64,000 bases of DNA, taken from the NCBI GenBank assembly GCA_016710115.1, contig JADJLN010000001.1, forward strand, positions 62,001-126,000, given 5' to 3'. The translations under genes were made by a program, and so were the position numbers. Positions 43,102 through 52,724 of this stretch are shown here, one piece after another. The notes under the pieces were generated by a model. That model did no database searches. It saw nothing but the letters and a program-made list of their open reading frames with translations, and was not told the origin of the DNA. How positions within the stretch are numbered: the stretch's first letter is position 1; each line of letters opens with the position of its first letter. This DNA is from Saprospiraceae bacterium (lineage in GTDB: Bacteria > Bacteroidota > Bacteroidia > Chitinophagales > Saprospiraceae).

Positions 43102-43479
43102 ATGGGATTTATGTTACTTATTTTGCCTGTAGGTCTAATGATGGCTTCGATTCCACCCAGCCTGTTGATGATACCATTTGCAAGTGGCGAATGTGATGTG
43201 ATGAATTTCTATGAAGGAGTTGAAGCGGATAGAGGGGTCAAAGTATTAACCAGTAGGGACGATCTGGTTGATGCAGAATTGATCCTGATTCCGACGAAGA
43301 TTGATGCTGGTAATTACAAGGTTGAGGTGACCCGAAAGGGTAGTAATTTATATAAGCTGGAAGGTACAAAGTTATTCATAGAGACGAGATACTGTTACGA
43401 ATACGCCACATATGAAGATGCTATTCTGAAGGTAGAAAGCAACTATGGTTATTCAAAGGGTAAAGTGATTTTTGAATAG
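43102..43479 (+). CDS. Small exported or membrane-anchored hypothetical, 125 aa
   Basis: A hydrophobic N-terminus of some 28 residues (MLLILPVGLMMASIPP) is a signal peptide or anchor. The rest is beta-rich (VKVLTSRDDLVDAELILIP, GNYKVEVTRKGSNLYKL) with two Cys. No family recognised. AT-rich like the downstream genes. Confidence 0.5.
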   Translation: MGFMLLILPVGLMMASIPPSLLMIPFASGECDVMNFYEGVEADRGVKVLTSRDDLVDAELILIPTKIDAGNYKVEVTRKGSNLYKLEGTKLFIETRYCYEYATYEDAILKVESNYGYSKGKVIFE

Positions 43480-43558
43480 GTATTCTACAGTTATGGATTC
43501 ACAGATACATGTGATAATTCTTACCAGCTAATAATGCGCTAATAACTGACTGCAAGAG

Positions 43559-43927
43559 ATGACTAAGCGAGAGGCTGAATATAATCAATTAATGGGTCTA
43601 AGTCGTCACGAAGTCGATACAATCAGGAATTTGTGTAAGAAGTTTGGTATTGATGTTTCGAAGGTATTGGTTTATTTGAAGAAAGAATATCCCGGCGCTT
43701 CTCATCATGATGGTACAATCCTAACCAAAACCCATTTGAAGAAATTGAAACCTTTGCTTGTGGCATCTCTTTCTGATCCAAAGGGAAGGTCTGATTCTTC
43801 CATTCGGCGCCTTCCTCAAATAGACTGGAATAGTAGGGACGGGCTGGTACGCAGACGAAGAGATCGCAAGCAAAGGGAAATTGAAAATGGTATAAAAAGA
43901 ACAAAGAGAATGGAGGAGTGCGATTAA
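43559..43927 (+). CDS. Small basic hypothetical protein, 122 aa
   Basis: Lys/Arg-rich protein. The first 50 residues look helical with a possible DNA-binding character (LSRHEVDTIRNLCKKFG, VSKVLVYLKKEYPG), and the end is a basic coiled tail (RRRRDRKQREIENGIKR). No family recognised. It overlaps the next small frame by about ten bases; an indel could make the two one gene. Confidence 0.5.
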   Translation: MTKREAEYNQLMGLSRHEVDTIRNLCKKFGIDVSKVLVYLKKEYPGASHHDGTILTKTHLKKLKPLLVASLSDPKGRSDSSIRRLPQIDWNSRDGLVRRRRDRKQREIENGIKRTKRMEECD

Positions 43928-44136
43928 GTGGTTTTCTGCAAGTCGTCAAGTATGGCGAGATACCCGTTACTATTGTGGCCAAGTGTCTGGGGATTGGCGA
44001 TTTAGACGCAAATTCAATCCTGAACCTTCAACAGTATAAGAAATTGGCAGATTATTTGCCTATTTATGGAAACGAATATGTCACGAATAATAAGAAGTGG
44101 ATCAATGAAATTCTGGCGGGTCACCCGCACTATTAA
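43918..44136 (+). CDS. Small hypothetical protein, possibly C-terminus of the preceding gene
   Basis: Starts with GTG overlapping the end of the previous gene. The sequence IPVTIVAKCLGIGDLDAN, LNLQQYKKLADYLPIYGN and a final WINEILAGHPHY looks protein-like but matches nothing I recognise. A frameshift joining it to the preceding basic protein (total about 193 residues) is possible. Confidence 0.4.
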   Translation: MRLSGFLQVVKYGEIPVTIVAKCLGIGDLDANSILNLQQYKKLADYLPIYGNEYVTNNKKWINEILAGHPHY

Positions 44137-44364
44137 GTGAAGATTATACATTAGTTTTGAATACAATCTCTATGAGTTGAACCCATCAGCTTTGAGGTGG
44201 TGATAGTAAGCAAAATGATATCGATAATGTGGCGACTAGGAAAGAGCGAGGATGATTGATGTTTTCAATTTTGAAGAACCTTAATTTGAAGATGCACCGG
44301 TATTGGACCGCTAAGCGGTTTATCCGAAAGTATTTTAAATGATTGCCAATAGCATTTGAATCGC

Positions 44365-46501
44365 ATGAACGGCCACTACCATCATATCCAGGACGAAATA
44401 AACGAGGCCTATCGACAGGAGATTGGTGCTGTTCGAAGACAGTACAGGCGATTTCCGATCTGGATTGAATCTCTTCATCATGCGGGCAGGTTAGGCGACG
44501 AACCACATTATTATAGAGCAAAGGTGTTAACCGATGATGCGGGTGGTGGTTTGATGGAGGGTGTAGAGATTCGAATACTTTATTACGAAAAACCTTTTTA
44601 TGGCCCGCCGGAAGAAGTGTCGCAGATTGGAAAATTATTGGTTTATGACCGTAAAGATAATCTGGTCATCTTTTCGACACGAGAACGCATTGACCCGCAT
44701 GGTCAGGATCCGAAGTTGAAATTGGAGCCTCTTGTCCACAAATTACTGGATACGATCCGGCAACGAGTGACTGCTCCGGATCTCTTTGAGAGTTCTGCGT
44801 TACCCGCTTCCATTATCCAGCGCCAATTCGTCGATCAGTTTTCCTATCCTGATCTGTTTTCAGAACATCCGAATCTCAATGCACATCAACAACAGGCACT
44901 TGAGGCAGTTCGTACAAAAGACCTCTCCCTGATCTGGGGGCCACCTGGCACTGGGAAAACAGAAGTTTTGGGTCGACTGACCACGGAATTGGTCCGGATT
45001 GGGAAACGGGTACTCTGTCTGGCTGTCTCCAATGTGGCTGTGGACCAGTTTGCTTTGCGGGCTGCCCGGATTGCTGAAGGAGATATTGACCCACAGAAGA
45101 AATTTGTCCGGTTTGGTCAACCGCGTTTGCCAGAGGTGATCCAGAATGATTATCTATTCCTAACCGGAGGGAGGTTGATGATATTCGGACTAGGATTCAA
45201 GAACTGCGGCAACGGAAAGAACAGACGAATGATTTGAATGAACAAGCGCGTTTACAGGAAAAGCTGACAAACACGCAATCCGAGTTACGAGAAGCCATTC
45301 TTGCTCCATTGTCCTATGCGCGTGCAGTCTTCACCACCGTTATTCAGGTGGGACTTGAAGATCTTTTCCTCGCCGTGGACCCCTTTGATGTTGTGATCGT
45401 TGACGAGGTCAGCATGCTGCCTATCGGTCACTTATTGTTTCTGGCGAGTATTCCCACAGAGAAGATCGTTCTAGCTGGTGATTTCAAGCAACTCTCTCCG
45501 ATTGCTGTATCGAATCATGTTCATGTCCATAAGTGGATCAAGCAGGACATCTTTGCCTGGCTCTATATTCATCATAACCAGGGAGAGCATGAACGCATGA
45601 CCATGCTTTCCTTGCAATACAGGATGCATCCTGCGATCTGTAGGATCATTAGTGAGACCTTTTATTTTGGGAAATTGGAGGCTCATGTTTCAACCCATGA
45701 CAATCGACTGGCCAGCCACCCTCCAGAGAGGGAGTACACTGTTTATTTGCAGATATGTCCACTTCACCTTATCGGGCTATATGTGAAAAGACCAAGACCG
45801 GGTCGCGCTATAACGTTCGAAATGGAGATGTTACTGTAGAGATTGCCAGGCGATTGATACGAAGAGCTCAGATCGGATCGGTTGCCATTATTACACCTTA
45901 TCGGTGGCAGGTAAGGTATATTCAGAATGCCTTCAGAGATATCTTTCAGTGCGAGCGAACACCGAAACAAGTTAAACAAAAACTCAAGGTGGGTACTGTA
46001 CATGCTTTTCAGGGAGATGAATCGGACATCATCATCTTTGATCTGGTGGATACGCCTCATTCACTACCCTCCAAGATCTGGTCCGACCGGCCGGGTTTGG
46101 AACTCCTCAATGTTGGGATTAGCAGGGCTAAGGGGAAGTTGATCCTGGTCGGACATCCGGATTTATTTCGAAGGAACCCGGGGTATGAGGTGCATCATCA
46201 GATTTTGTCGTCCTATTTTCGAAATCGGTTGCAATTACCAGACCTCGATCTGATCCCGGAGGAAGAAGTGACGGAGGAGCAGAGCTGTATACGGGTAGGG
46301 GTAAGGTTTACTGCTTTCCAAAAGGATGATCCTGATGTTGTCCGACAGTTCAAGCTTGTGGAGCATGGAACGCTCAGAAAGGAGAATGGTGTACAACTGG
46401 TTCCTAGGCAAACGCCGTTTGGAGAAAATTTCATAGGGCAGGCTTTAGGTGATCAAGTAAGGGTAGGCACCATTGTCTGGATCATTATTGAACTTGAATA
46501 A
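44365..46501 (+). CDS. SF1 (Upf1-like) helicase with GreA/GreB-like C-terminal domain (two frameshifts)
   Basis: Helicase of about 712 residues. An N-terminal beta-rich domain is followed by LIWGPPGTGKTEVLG (Walker A), LAVSNVAVDQFALR (Ia), DVVIVDEVSMLP (II), IVLAGDFKQLSPI (III), LSLQYRMHPAI (IV), VGTVHAFQGDESDIII (V) and LLNVGISRAKGKLILVG (VI). Frames change near 45165 and 45755. After the helicase come about 75 residues that resemble the C-terminal domain of GreA/GreB: a CIRVGVRFTAFQKDD strand, QFKLVEHGT, and TPFGENFIGQALGDQVRVG. Gre factors bind the RNA polymerase secondary channel, so the fusion may couple the helicase to transcription. The ATG at 44365 is preferred to TTG 44356. It lies 660 bases before the Hsp70 cluster, same strand. 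Confidence 0.82.
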
Positions 46502-47163
46502 GTGGTATAGCAAGGATTCGCACTTCAGCGAATTCGTGCGGGATTAGATTATGAGGAAGACGTTCAATGTAGATAGATGGAGCCATAAACCAATGACGAA
46601 TGGCAGCAAATGTTCGTCTTAGTGCAAGTTCTTTGCACTGTGTTTGCCTATTCTTGTCAGGACGAGGGTATTGGAAACCTCTTTAGTTTATTCCATACTT
46701 CATGCGTACGACAAAGACCTGTGTAGATCTTACGAAATCAGGATCAACTATTCATTGAAATAATCGCTATCAGATGTTTGATCTTTAGTGAAAACAGATT
46801 ATCTTTCTCCTCCTAAAAGAGTATGATGAATCTTACCATCTTTCACCTTAATTAATTTATGATACTATAGAAAGGGATCTTCCTAAAACATATACATTGA
46901 TATTTTTCTATTGCAATTATTGATAATGGTGCATTTCCATGTGGCATTGTATTCATTCTGTCGCAGAATGTGTCATTATTATTTTTTATTTTATGAGGAT
47001 AGTCGGAAGTGTCAATTTATTTTATTTGTGTCTCATTAGTAGCATGGCTCAAATAATTATTTTTAGTTTGATTGAATAAGTACAGATTTCACAAGGTAAA
47101 TAAACGTACAATTCGTAATTGAAAATTTCTCTTATTCGCAATTAGTGACGCAAATGATTTAAG
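46502..47163. other. Long AT-rich leader of the Hsp70 cluster with operator copy
   Basis: About 660 bases with no convincing gene. It carries operator copy 5 at 46621 and becomes extremely AT-rich after 46800. The palindrome's -7 box lies 515 bases before the first ORF, so either the leader is long or a small gene (for example the 18-codon frame at 46702) or an RNA lies between. Confidence 0.5.
46621..46657 (+). promoter_or_regulatory. Palindromic operator-promoter, copy 5
   Basis: AGTGCAA-GTTCT-TTGCACT (46621-46639), perfect arms, then seven bases and CCTATTCTTGT (46647-46657), identical to the element after copy 1 in sequence and distance. It points toward the Hsp70 cluster. Confidence 0.65.
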
Positions 47164-48858
47164 ATGAATTTGATTGCAGGTAATCCGTATAGAATGGTAG
47201 GCTTGCTGGCGGGTGCCTCAGCCAAAGACCAGGATCGCCAGGTCCGTAGGTTAAAACAATTTATTGAAGCTGGAGCTACCCCGGAAGATAATTATAGTTT
47301 TCCAGTATTCGGTGAAATGTCCTTGACTGTTGAATCAGTAGCGGAGGCTTCATCACGGCTAAATCTGGATCGGGACAAAATGGAGGCAGCCCTTTTCTGG
47401 TTCTACGATGGAAATGCCATTACAGATGAGCCGGCATTTCTAGCGTTAAAAGACGCTGATATAGGTGCAGCACAGAATGTTTGGACAAAACTTGCATCAT
47501 CTCACAATGTAACGAAGAGAAATGCATCAGCTTTCCATAACCTGTCTATACTTTTATTTGCCTCATGTCTAAAGAATAAAAATTCATTCGACATTGATAT
47601 TTTCAATGAAGCTTTGAAGTATGCATTAATGTATCTGGATAGTGCTTTTGTTACGGACTTGAAGGCAAAGGCAACTGACGAAACATTTAGTATTACAAAG
47701 GAAGAAATTCAACTATTATTTCTGAATAGTTTATATGATGAAATAAAGGAAGCAGGTTTGTTTGAGCCGAATGTATTCATTCAGGAGGTGTCACAGTGCT
47801 CATTTGCTGCTAAGGAGGCCTTTTTAGCTGATTTTATCAAGAGGCCTATCAGGGAGATAGAGAGCAAAATTGACTCTGCTAAAATGACTCGTAAGGCGGG
47901 GAAAGAAAAGGCCTTAAAGGCAGGAAGTGCTCTATTTGATGCAACCATGCCTTTACTACATCAAATTGAGGATATTCTTGGGGTAGATAATGTGCGTTAT
48001 ACAAGTTTGGCGGATAAGGTCGCCGAAGAAATACTTCAATGTGGCATTGATCATTTTCAGCATTTTCGTGATGATGGACCTGATCCCGGAGTAGCTTCCA
48101 TGGAAATGATCGAAAAAGCGAGGTCAATAGCGCAAGGAAATCTGATTCATCAGCGCTGTGACGAGAATGAAGAGAATTTGCAAGAGTGGATAGATGATAA
48201 ACCTGTACGAGAGAAGCAAGTCGAAATCAAGGATTACCTGGACGAACTTATGTCGGTATTGAATGAGTTTGATAATGCCAAAGAGACGGTGTCTAATGCA
48301 AATTTGTTAATACGGAAGTCATCTCCAATTTTATCGAACATTGGCAATGTTCTGGGGAAGGGTGATGATTTCTATCTCAGCTTGTCTACCCGTGTGGCAA
48401 TGCAGGCACAAAGCTATATTATTGAAGAAGTTAACGAGACACAAGCAAAGGTTACTCAAGAATTGTTTGCAGATCGGTTTACTGCAATACATAGGTTAAA
48501 GGAGGTTTTGCGGAATGCCTGGCAGGCAACTCTTCTTTTAGCCACATTGGATATGGAGTACGAATTCAAATCATCGCGTTATAATCCTAACAGGGAGACC
48601 TTGAAAGGGCTATGTCGGCAGTTGAATATTAGTGTTTCTTCTTCAGGATCAACTGGTTCCGCTGCAACAACAAGAAGGCCTGCTACAGTAGGAACATCTA
48701 AGGGTACATCAAGTGAAGAAGGATTCAGCTTTGCAAATAATGCCTGGTGGATCCTTGGATTAGTTGGCTTTATTATCGGAATGATGGCGGATTTGGGAGG
48801 TGGTTCATTTTTAACCTTGGTATTTGGAATTTATATAGGATCTAAACTATCAGATTAA
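47164..48858 (+). CDS. Divergent J-like co-chaperone candidate with C-terminal membrane anchor
   Basis: Intact, 564 residues. The N-terminus MNLIAGNPYRMVGLLAGAS followed by RQVRRLKQFIEAG and, about 70 residues in, MEAALFWFYDGN resembles degenerate J-domain-like modules (NPYR..G.....  and LFWF) found beside Hsp70 genes; the HPD tripeptide of true J domains is absent. The long middle (100-500) is helical, probably TPR-like or coiled, with few recognisable motifs. The end has a Gly/Ser/Thr linker and two closely spaced transmembrane segments (AWWILGLVGFIIGMMAD, FLTLVFGIYIGSKL). The first gene of the Hsp70 cluster; membrane recruitment of Hsp70 is my inference. Confidence 0.7.
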   Translation: MNLIAGNPYRMVGLLAGASAKDQDRQVRRLKQFIEAGATPEDNYSFPVFGEMSLTVESVAEASSRLNLDRDKMEAALFWFYDGNAITDEPAFLALKDADIGAAQNVWTKLASSHNVTKRNASAFHNLSILLFASCLKNKNSFDIDIFNEALKYALMYLDSAFVTDLKAKATDETFSITKEEIQLLFLNSLYDEIKEAGLFEPNVFIQEVSQCSFAAKEAFLADFIKRPIREIESKIDSAKMTRKAGKEKALKAGSALFDATMPLLHQIEDILGVDNVRYTSLADKVAEEILQCGIDHFQHFRDDGPDPGVASMEMIEKARSIAQGNLIHQRCDENEENLQEWIDDKPVREKQVEIKDYLDELMSVLNEFDNAKETVSNANLLIRKSSPILSNIGNVLGKGDDFYLSLSTRVAMQAQSYIIEEVNETQAKVTQELFADRFTAIHRLKEVLRNAWQATLLLATLDMEYEFKSSRYNPNRETLKGLCRQLNISVSSSGSTGSAATTRRPATVGTSKGTSSEEGFSFANNAWWILGLVGFIIGMMADLGGGSFLTLVFGIYIGSKLSD

Positions 48859-48863
48859 TCAAT

Positions 48864-49775
48864 ATGAAAGCATTTTACTTAACATTAGTCCTATGGGTAC
48901 TATATATTCCTGTTTGGTCACAGGAGTACGCAGTTAAAGATGAAATAGAGCTGGAATTGACCGCCATTAAGGCGAATATTCAAAATCTTCAGTCATCAAA
49001 TACCTTCATCAAGAATGAGTTAGTCCGATTGAATCAAAGTCTGCTTTTGGCTCAGGATACAATTATGGCACTCAAGGAGCAAATATTGACCACTTCAGAT
49101 GTGATGAGGCAGACTTCCTCTTCACTCGATACGAAGATTGAATCAACTGAAGTAGCTGCAAATCAACGAATTGATGAAGTTGGCGAGTCAATCAGCTACA
49201 GAACTCTGCTTATTGTTTGTGGTCTGCTTCTCGCTCTTTTGGCAACCATCGCAGGATACTGGATGGTCAGTAAACGGCAGAGAACGGACAAGACGGATAT
49301 CATCGATCGGCTGGGTTCAACAAAAGCATCCATTGAAGAGAGTCTGGTCAAGGAATTTGGTAAGCAAACTGAGTTGATTGATTCAAGTATCCTATTGATG
49401 GAGAAGCAACGGGCAATTGAATCTGTTCAAGCAAATGTTGAAGTTGATCATTCTCTGGCCCTCCGAGTGGCTAGTGAAATTAATCTGATTGAAAGGAATG
49501 TCCGTTTGATGGACGCTGGAACGAGGGGGTTGAAACAACTCACTCGGTCGGTCGAAAAGCTTAAAGATAATCTTTCGGCTAATGGATATGAGATGCCACA
49601 ATTAATGGGAAGGGATTATAATGAAGGTTTGAAGATTATTGTGCTGAGTTCCATACCAGATGAAACACTTGAACAAGGTGCCGAGATTATCAGTAAGATA
49701 ATGATACCCCAGGTCAATTATAATGACAAGATGATCCAGGTTGCACAAGTGGAGGTTTCAGTGGGTGTAAAATAA
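48864..49775 (+). CDS. Exported coiled-coil protein with one transmembrane segment
   Basis: Intact, 303 residues, five bases after the previous gene. A signal peptide (FYLTLVLWVLYIPVWSQ) is followed by a periplasmic coiled coil (LTAIKANIQNLQSSN, LVRLNQSLLLAQDTIMAL), a transmembrane helix at about 113-133 (LLIVCGLLLALLATIAGYW), and a cytoplasmic helical part ending in a small beta domain (GLKIIVLSSIPDETLEQG). A two-sided membrane protein of this build could transmit an envelope signal to the cytoplasmic Hsp70/kinase components. No family recognised. Confidence 0.7.
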   Translation: MKAFYLTLVLWVLYIPVWSQEYAVKDEIELELTAIKANIQNLQSSNTFIKNELVRLNQSLLLAQDTIMALKEQILTTSDVMRQTSSSLDTKIESTEVAANQRIDEVGESISYRTLLIVCGLLLALLATIAGYWMVSKRQRTDKTDIIDRLGSTKASIEESLVKEFGKQTELIDSSILLMEKQRAIESVQANVEVDHSLALRVASEINLIERNVRLMDAGTRGLKQLTRSVEKLKDNLSANGYEMPQLMGRDYNEGLKIIVLSSIPDETLEQGAEIISKIMIPQVNYNDKMIQVAQVEVSVGVK

Positions 49776-49781
49776 TTTATT

Positions 49782-52318
49782 ATGAGAAACAAAATTGACT
49801 ATGGTATTGATTTGGGAACTACGAATTCGGCTATTGTCCGAATGGAAAGTGGTGTCCCTGTTGTTAAGAAATCTGATACTTTAAAAGATACTGTTCCATC
49901 ATGTATTTATTTTAATAAGAAGGGCGATTGTATCGTTGGTGATTCTGCTTATGCTGCAAATCATATTGAGCATGTCAGAGCTTTGAAAAAGTTTCTGAAG
50001 GGTGGAACCAATTCGTTTACGGAGTTTAAGCGAACCATGGGTTCATCACATAGGTATCAATGTCTAAACAAAGGGCGTGAATTCTCATCTGAGGAGCTAT
50101 CTTCCGAGGTGCTAAAAAAATTGAAATCCTTGATACTTGATGAGAATACATCTTCTGTTGTAATTACTGTGCCTGCGAAGTTTACAAATCCACAAAATGA
50201 AGCCACTATGACTGCTGCGAAGTTAGCAGGATTTACTCAAGTCCAATTATTGCAAGAGCCTGTCGCCGCAGCCACAGCATATGGACTTGGAGCAAAAAGT
50301 GAAGATGGTTATTGGTGTGTTTTTGATTTTGGAGGTGGGACATTTGATGTTGCATTAGTGAAATCAGAAGACGGTATTCTTACTTTGAAAGATACAGATG
50401 GTGACACTTGGCTTGGAGGTAAAAATATAGATGAAGCAATTGTTGATCAAGTTATTATACCTTATTTAATAACAAATAATGAAATTGATTTCGTACTTAA
50501 TGATCCCAGCAAGAGAGAGATGTTGAGGAATGCTTTAAAGGGAAAAGCTGAGGAAACTAAGGTTCAGCTATCCTTTAAGGATACTCATAGAATTCTTACA
50601 GACTTAGGTGATCTACCTTTTGTAGATGAAAATGGCGAAGAACCTGAAATTGATATACAGGTGACTCAGGAGGATATGGAGCGAGTAGTAACACCCTTTT
50701 TCAGAAAGCGCTGGATGTTACAAAAAATTATTGAGTCGAAATAATTTGGAGTGGCTCTGATTTGGGAGCATTTATTTTGGTGGGTGGGCCTACGCATTCA
50801 CCTATTTTGAGAAATATGCTAAGAGAGCAAATTACGGAAAATTTGGATCTATCAGTTGATCCAATGACCGTAGTGGCACAGGGAGCTGCTCTATATGCAT
50901 CAACAATATCCATTGATGCTAATATTATTGAATTGGAGCGTGACAAGCTTAAAGTTCAGTTGGATTTGAAGTATGAAGCTACTACAGTAGAAAAGGAAGA
51001 AATGGTAAGTATTAGAATTTTGCCGGACAAAATGGATGGTGTGCTGCCGGAAATTTTCATGGTTGACTTGCACCGTTTACCGGAGGGATTTAAGACGGGT
51101 CAAAAACAGATCAATGACAAACCGTGTCTTATTGATGTTCTTTTGGAGAGTAATTGTCCAAATGAATTTGAGATTCTTGCTTTTGACGGTATGGGCAATC
51201 GGCTTGAATGTGAGCCAAATCGGTTTACGATTCTCCAGGGTGTTGGGGGCGTGAGTAGTATGCAAGTACTTCCCTATCATATAGGAATAGTGAAATATTA
51301 TTCAGCTCAAGAGAAGGAATTATTTTCACCAGTAAAGGGGCTTGAGAAGAGTAAGCCTATTAAGTCCGGTTTAACTGGTGTGGCCGATGGTCTTAAGACC
51401 CAAAAGGACATTCGTCCAGGAAGTGCTGAGGATATGATCCGTATACCGATATATCAAGGTGATTATCATTCAGAAGGAACGAATCCTGATCTAAATTTTC
51501 ATGTTTCTGATGCGGTACTTTCAGGTGAGAGCTTTCCGAAGGTACTTTCCAGTGGAAGTCCGGTTAATCTGAGGATCAAGGTGGATGCATCCGGTCTTAT
51601 GACTGTTATTGCAGAGTTTCCGACGATCGAACATGAGGAGATGGTTAAAATTGAGATTCAGCAATCGAATCCCCCTACACAGGATGAACTCCGGGGCAAG
51701 GTGAAGTTATCTCTGGGTGTTGCAAAAGAGTTAGCGGATCAAACGATTTCGGATCGACTGCTGCGTCTGAGCGGAGAGATTGATGATATTGGGACTTCCG
51801 CGGATGGACGGTTACGTCTTATGGATGAATATCGGAAGATATTATTGGAATTGGATGATTTAGAGAAGAAGACTGAATGGCCCAAACTGGAACAGGCTAT
51901 GAAAGAATCGTTTTATGAACTAGAGGAATTGGTCGAGCGGATTGTCGTAAATGGAGATGATGAGAAACTCAATATGGACAAGGTAGAGGCTTATATTATA
52001 GATCTACGCCAAAAAATTGAACATGCAATATCTGAGCAGGATACCAGGCTGGCGAAGGAGTTGACAAAGGAAGTGGGACAGCTCGATTTTGACTTACGTA
52101 ATGCTGTTACTGGAAATGCAATGGATGCTCAATTACTGAGACATATTGATGAATCATTCGGTGATTACCATTGGAAGAATGCCACGAAAGCACGTCAATT
52201 AGTTAATCAGGGTCTTCAGATGGCAGCTAATGGCCAAACCTCAGCTATCAGACCTCTTATTATCGAGTTAATTGCTCTTTTACCGGATGATGAGAAGAGT
52301 GATCTTCTTGTAGGATAA
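49782..52318 (+). CDS. Hsp70/DnaK-family chaperone (frameshifts near 50.7 kb)
   Basis: Hsp70-type ATPase of about 845 residues, longer than DnaK (about 640). The nucleotide-binding domain shows GIDLGTTNSAIV, VVITVPAKFTNPQ, LLQEPVAAATAYG, CVFDFGGGTFDVAL and, beyond an indel cluster at about 50.70-50.74 kb, FILVGGPTHSPILR and VAQGAALYAS. A beta-rich substrate-binding-like region follows, but the last 250 residues are a long acidic helical extension rather than a DnaK lid with EEVD-like tail. No grpE or dnaJ is adjacent. It sits in the middle of the cluster, six bases after the coiled-coil gene, and should use ATP to remodel a partner protein. Confidence 0.88.
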
Positions 52319-52333
52319 ACAAAAGTATGTATT

Positions 52334-52723
52334 ATGAAAACAGCTATTCATTTATTTCTCTTCATAGTCCTCGCATTTCAGCTCAATGCGCAGGCTACGC
52401 TGACGATCGAGAATGACTCCTGGCGCTCTATGACCGTAAAGGTAATGGAAGGATATGGACGCGGATCATTACATGAACAGGTGACCATACCGTCTTATGG
52501 TTCCCGGGTAATTCGTTTTTATAGCACCGGCCATTATTTCACAAAGACAAAAGCTGTTCTGAAAGACAGGAAGACTATCTATCAGAAGGGCGAGCCATTT
52601 CGTGTAGTGAATGATGATACGGGATATTCAGTGATGACGTTGACATATTCTATTATTGAGACAGAGGTGCCTACTGTAACAGGCGGAAAGGAAATTTCTA
52701 AGGCGGAGTTTGATCAAGATTGA
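52334..52723 (+). CDS. Small exported protein, 129 aa
   Basis: Signal peptide (LFLFIVLAFQLNAQ), then a beta-rich mature domain: LTIENDSWRSMTVKVM, VTIPSYGSRVIRFYSTG, FTKTKAVLKDRKTIYQ. It resembles small periplasmic beta-sandwich proteins but no family is recognised. Spaced 15 bases from the Hsp70 gene and one base before the kinase-AAA gene, so it is an integral operon member and may be the envelope-side component or substrate. Confidence 0.7.
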   Translation: MKTAIHLFLFIVLAFQLNAQATLTIENDSWRSMTVKVMEGYGRGSLHEQVTIPSYGSRVIRFYSTGHYFTKTKAVLKDRKTIYQKGEPFRVVNDDTGYSVMTLTYSIIETEVPTVTGGKEISKAEFDQD

Positions 52724-52724
52724 T

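Noticed and set aside
49171..49377. 68-aa plus-strand ORF in the coiled-coil gene
   Set aside because: Different-frame shadow of an intact gene with a signal peptide and transmembrane helix.
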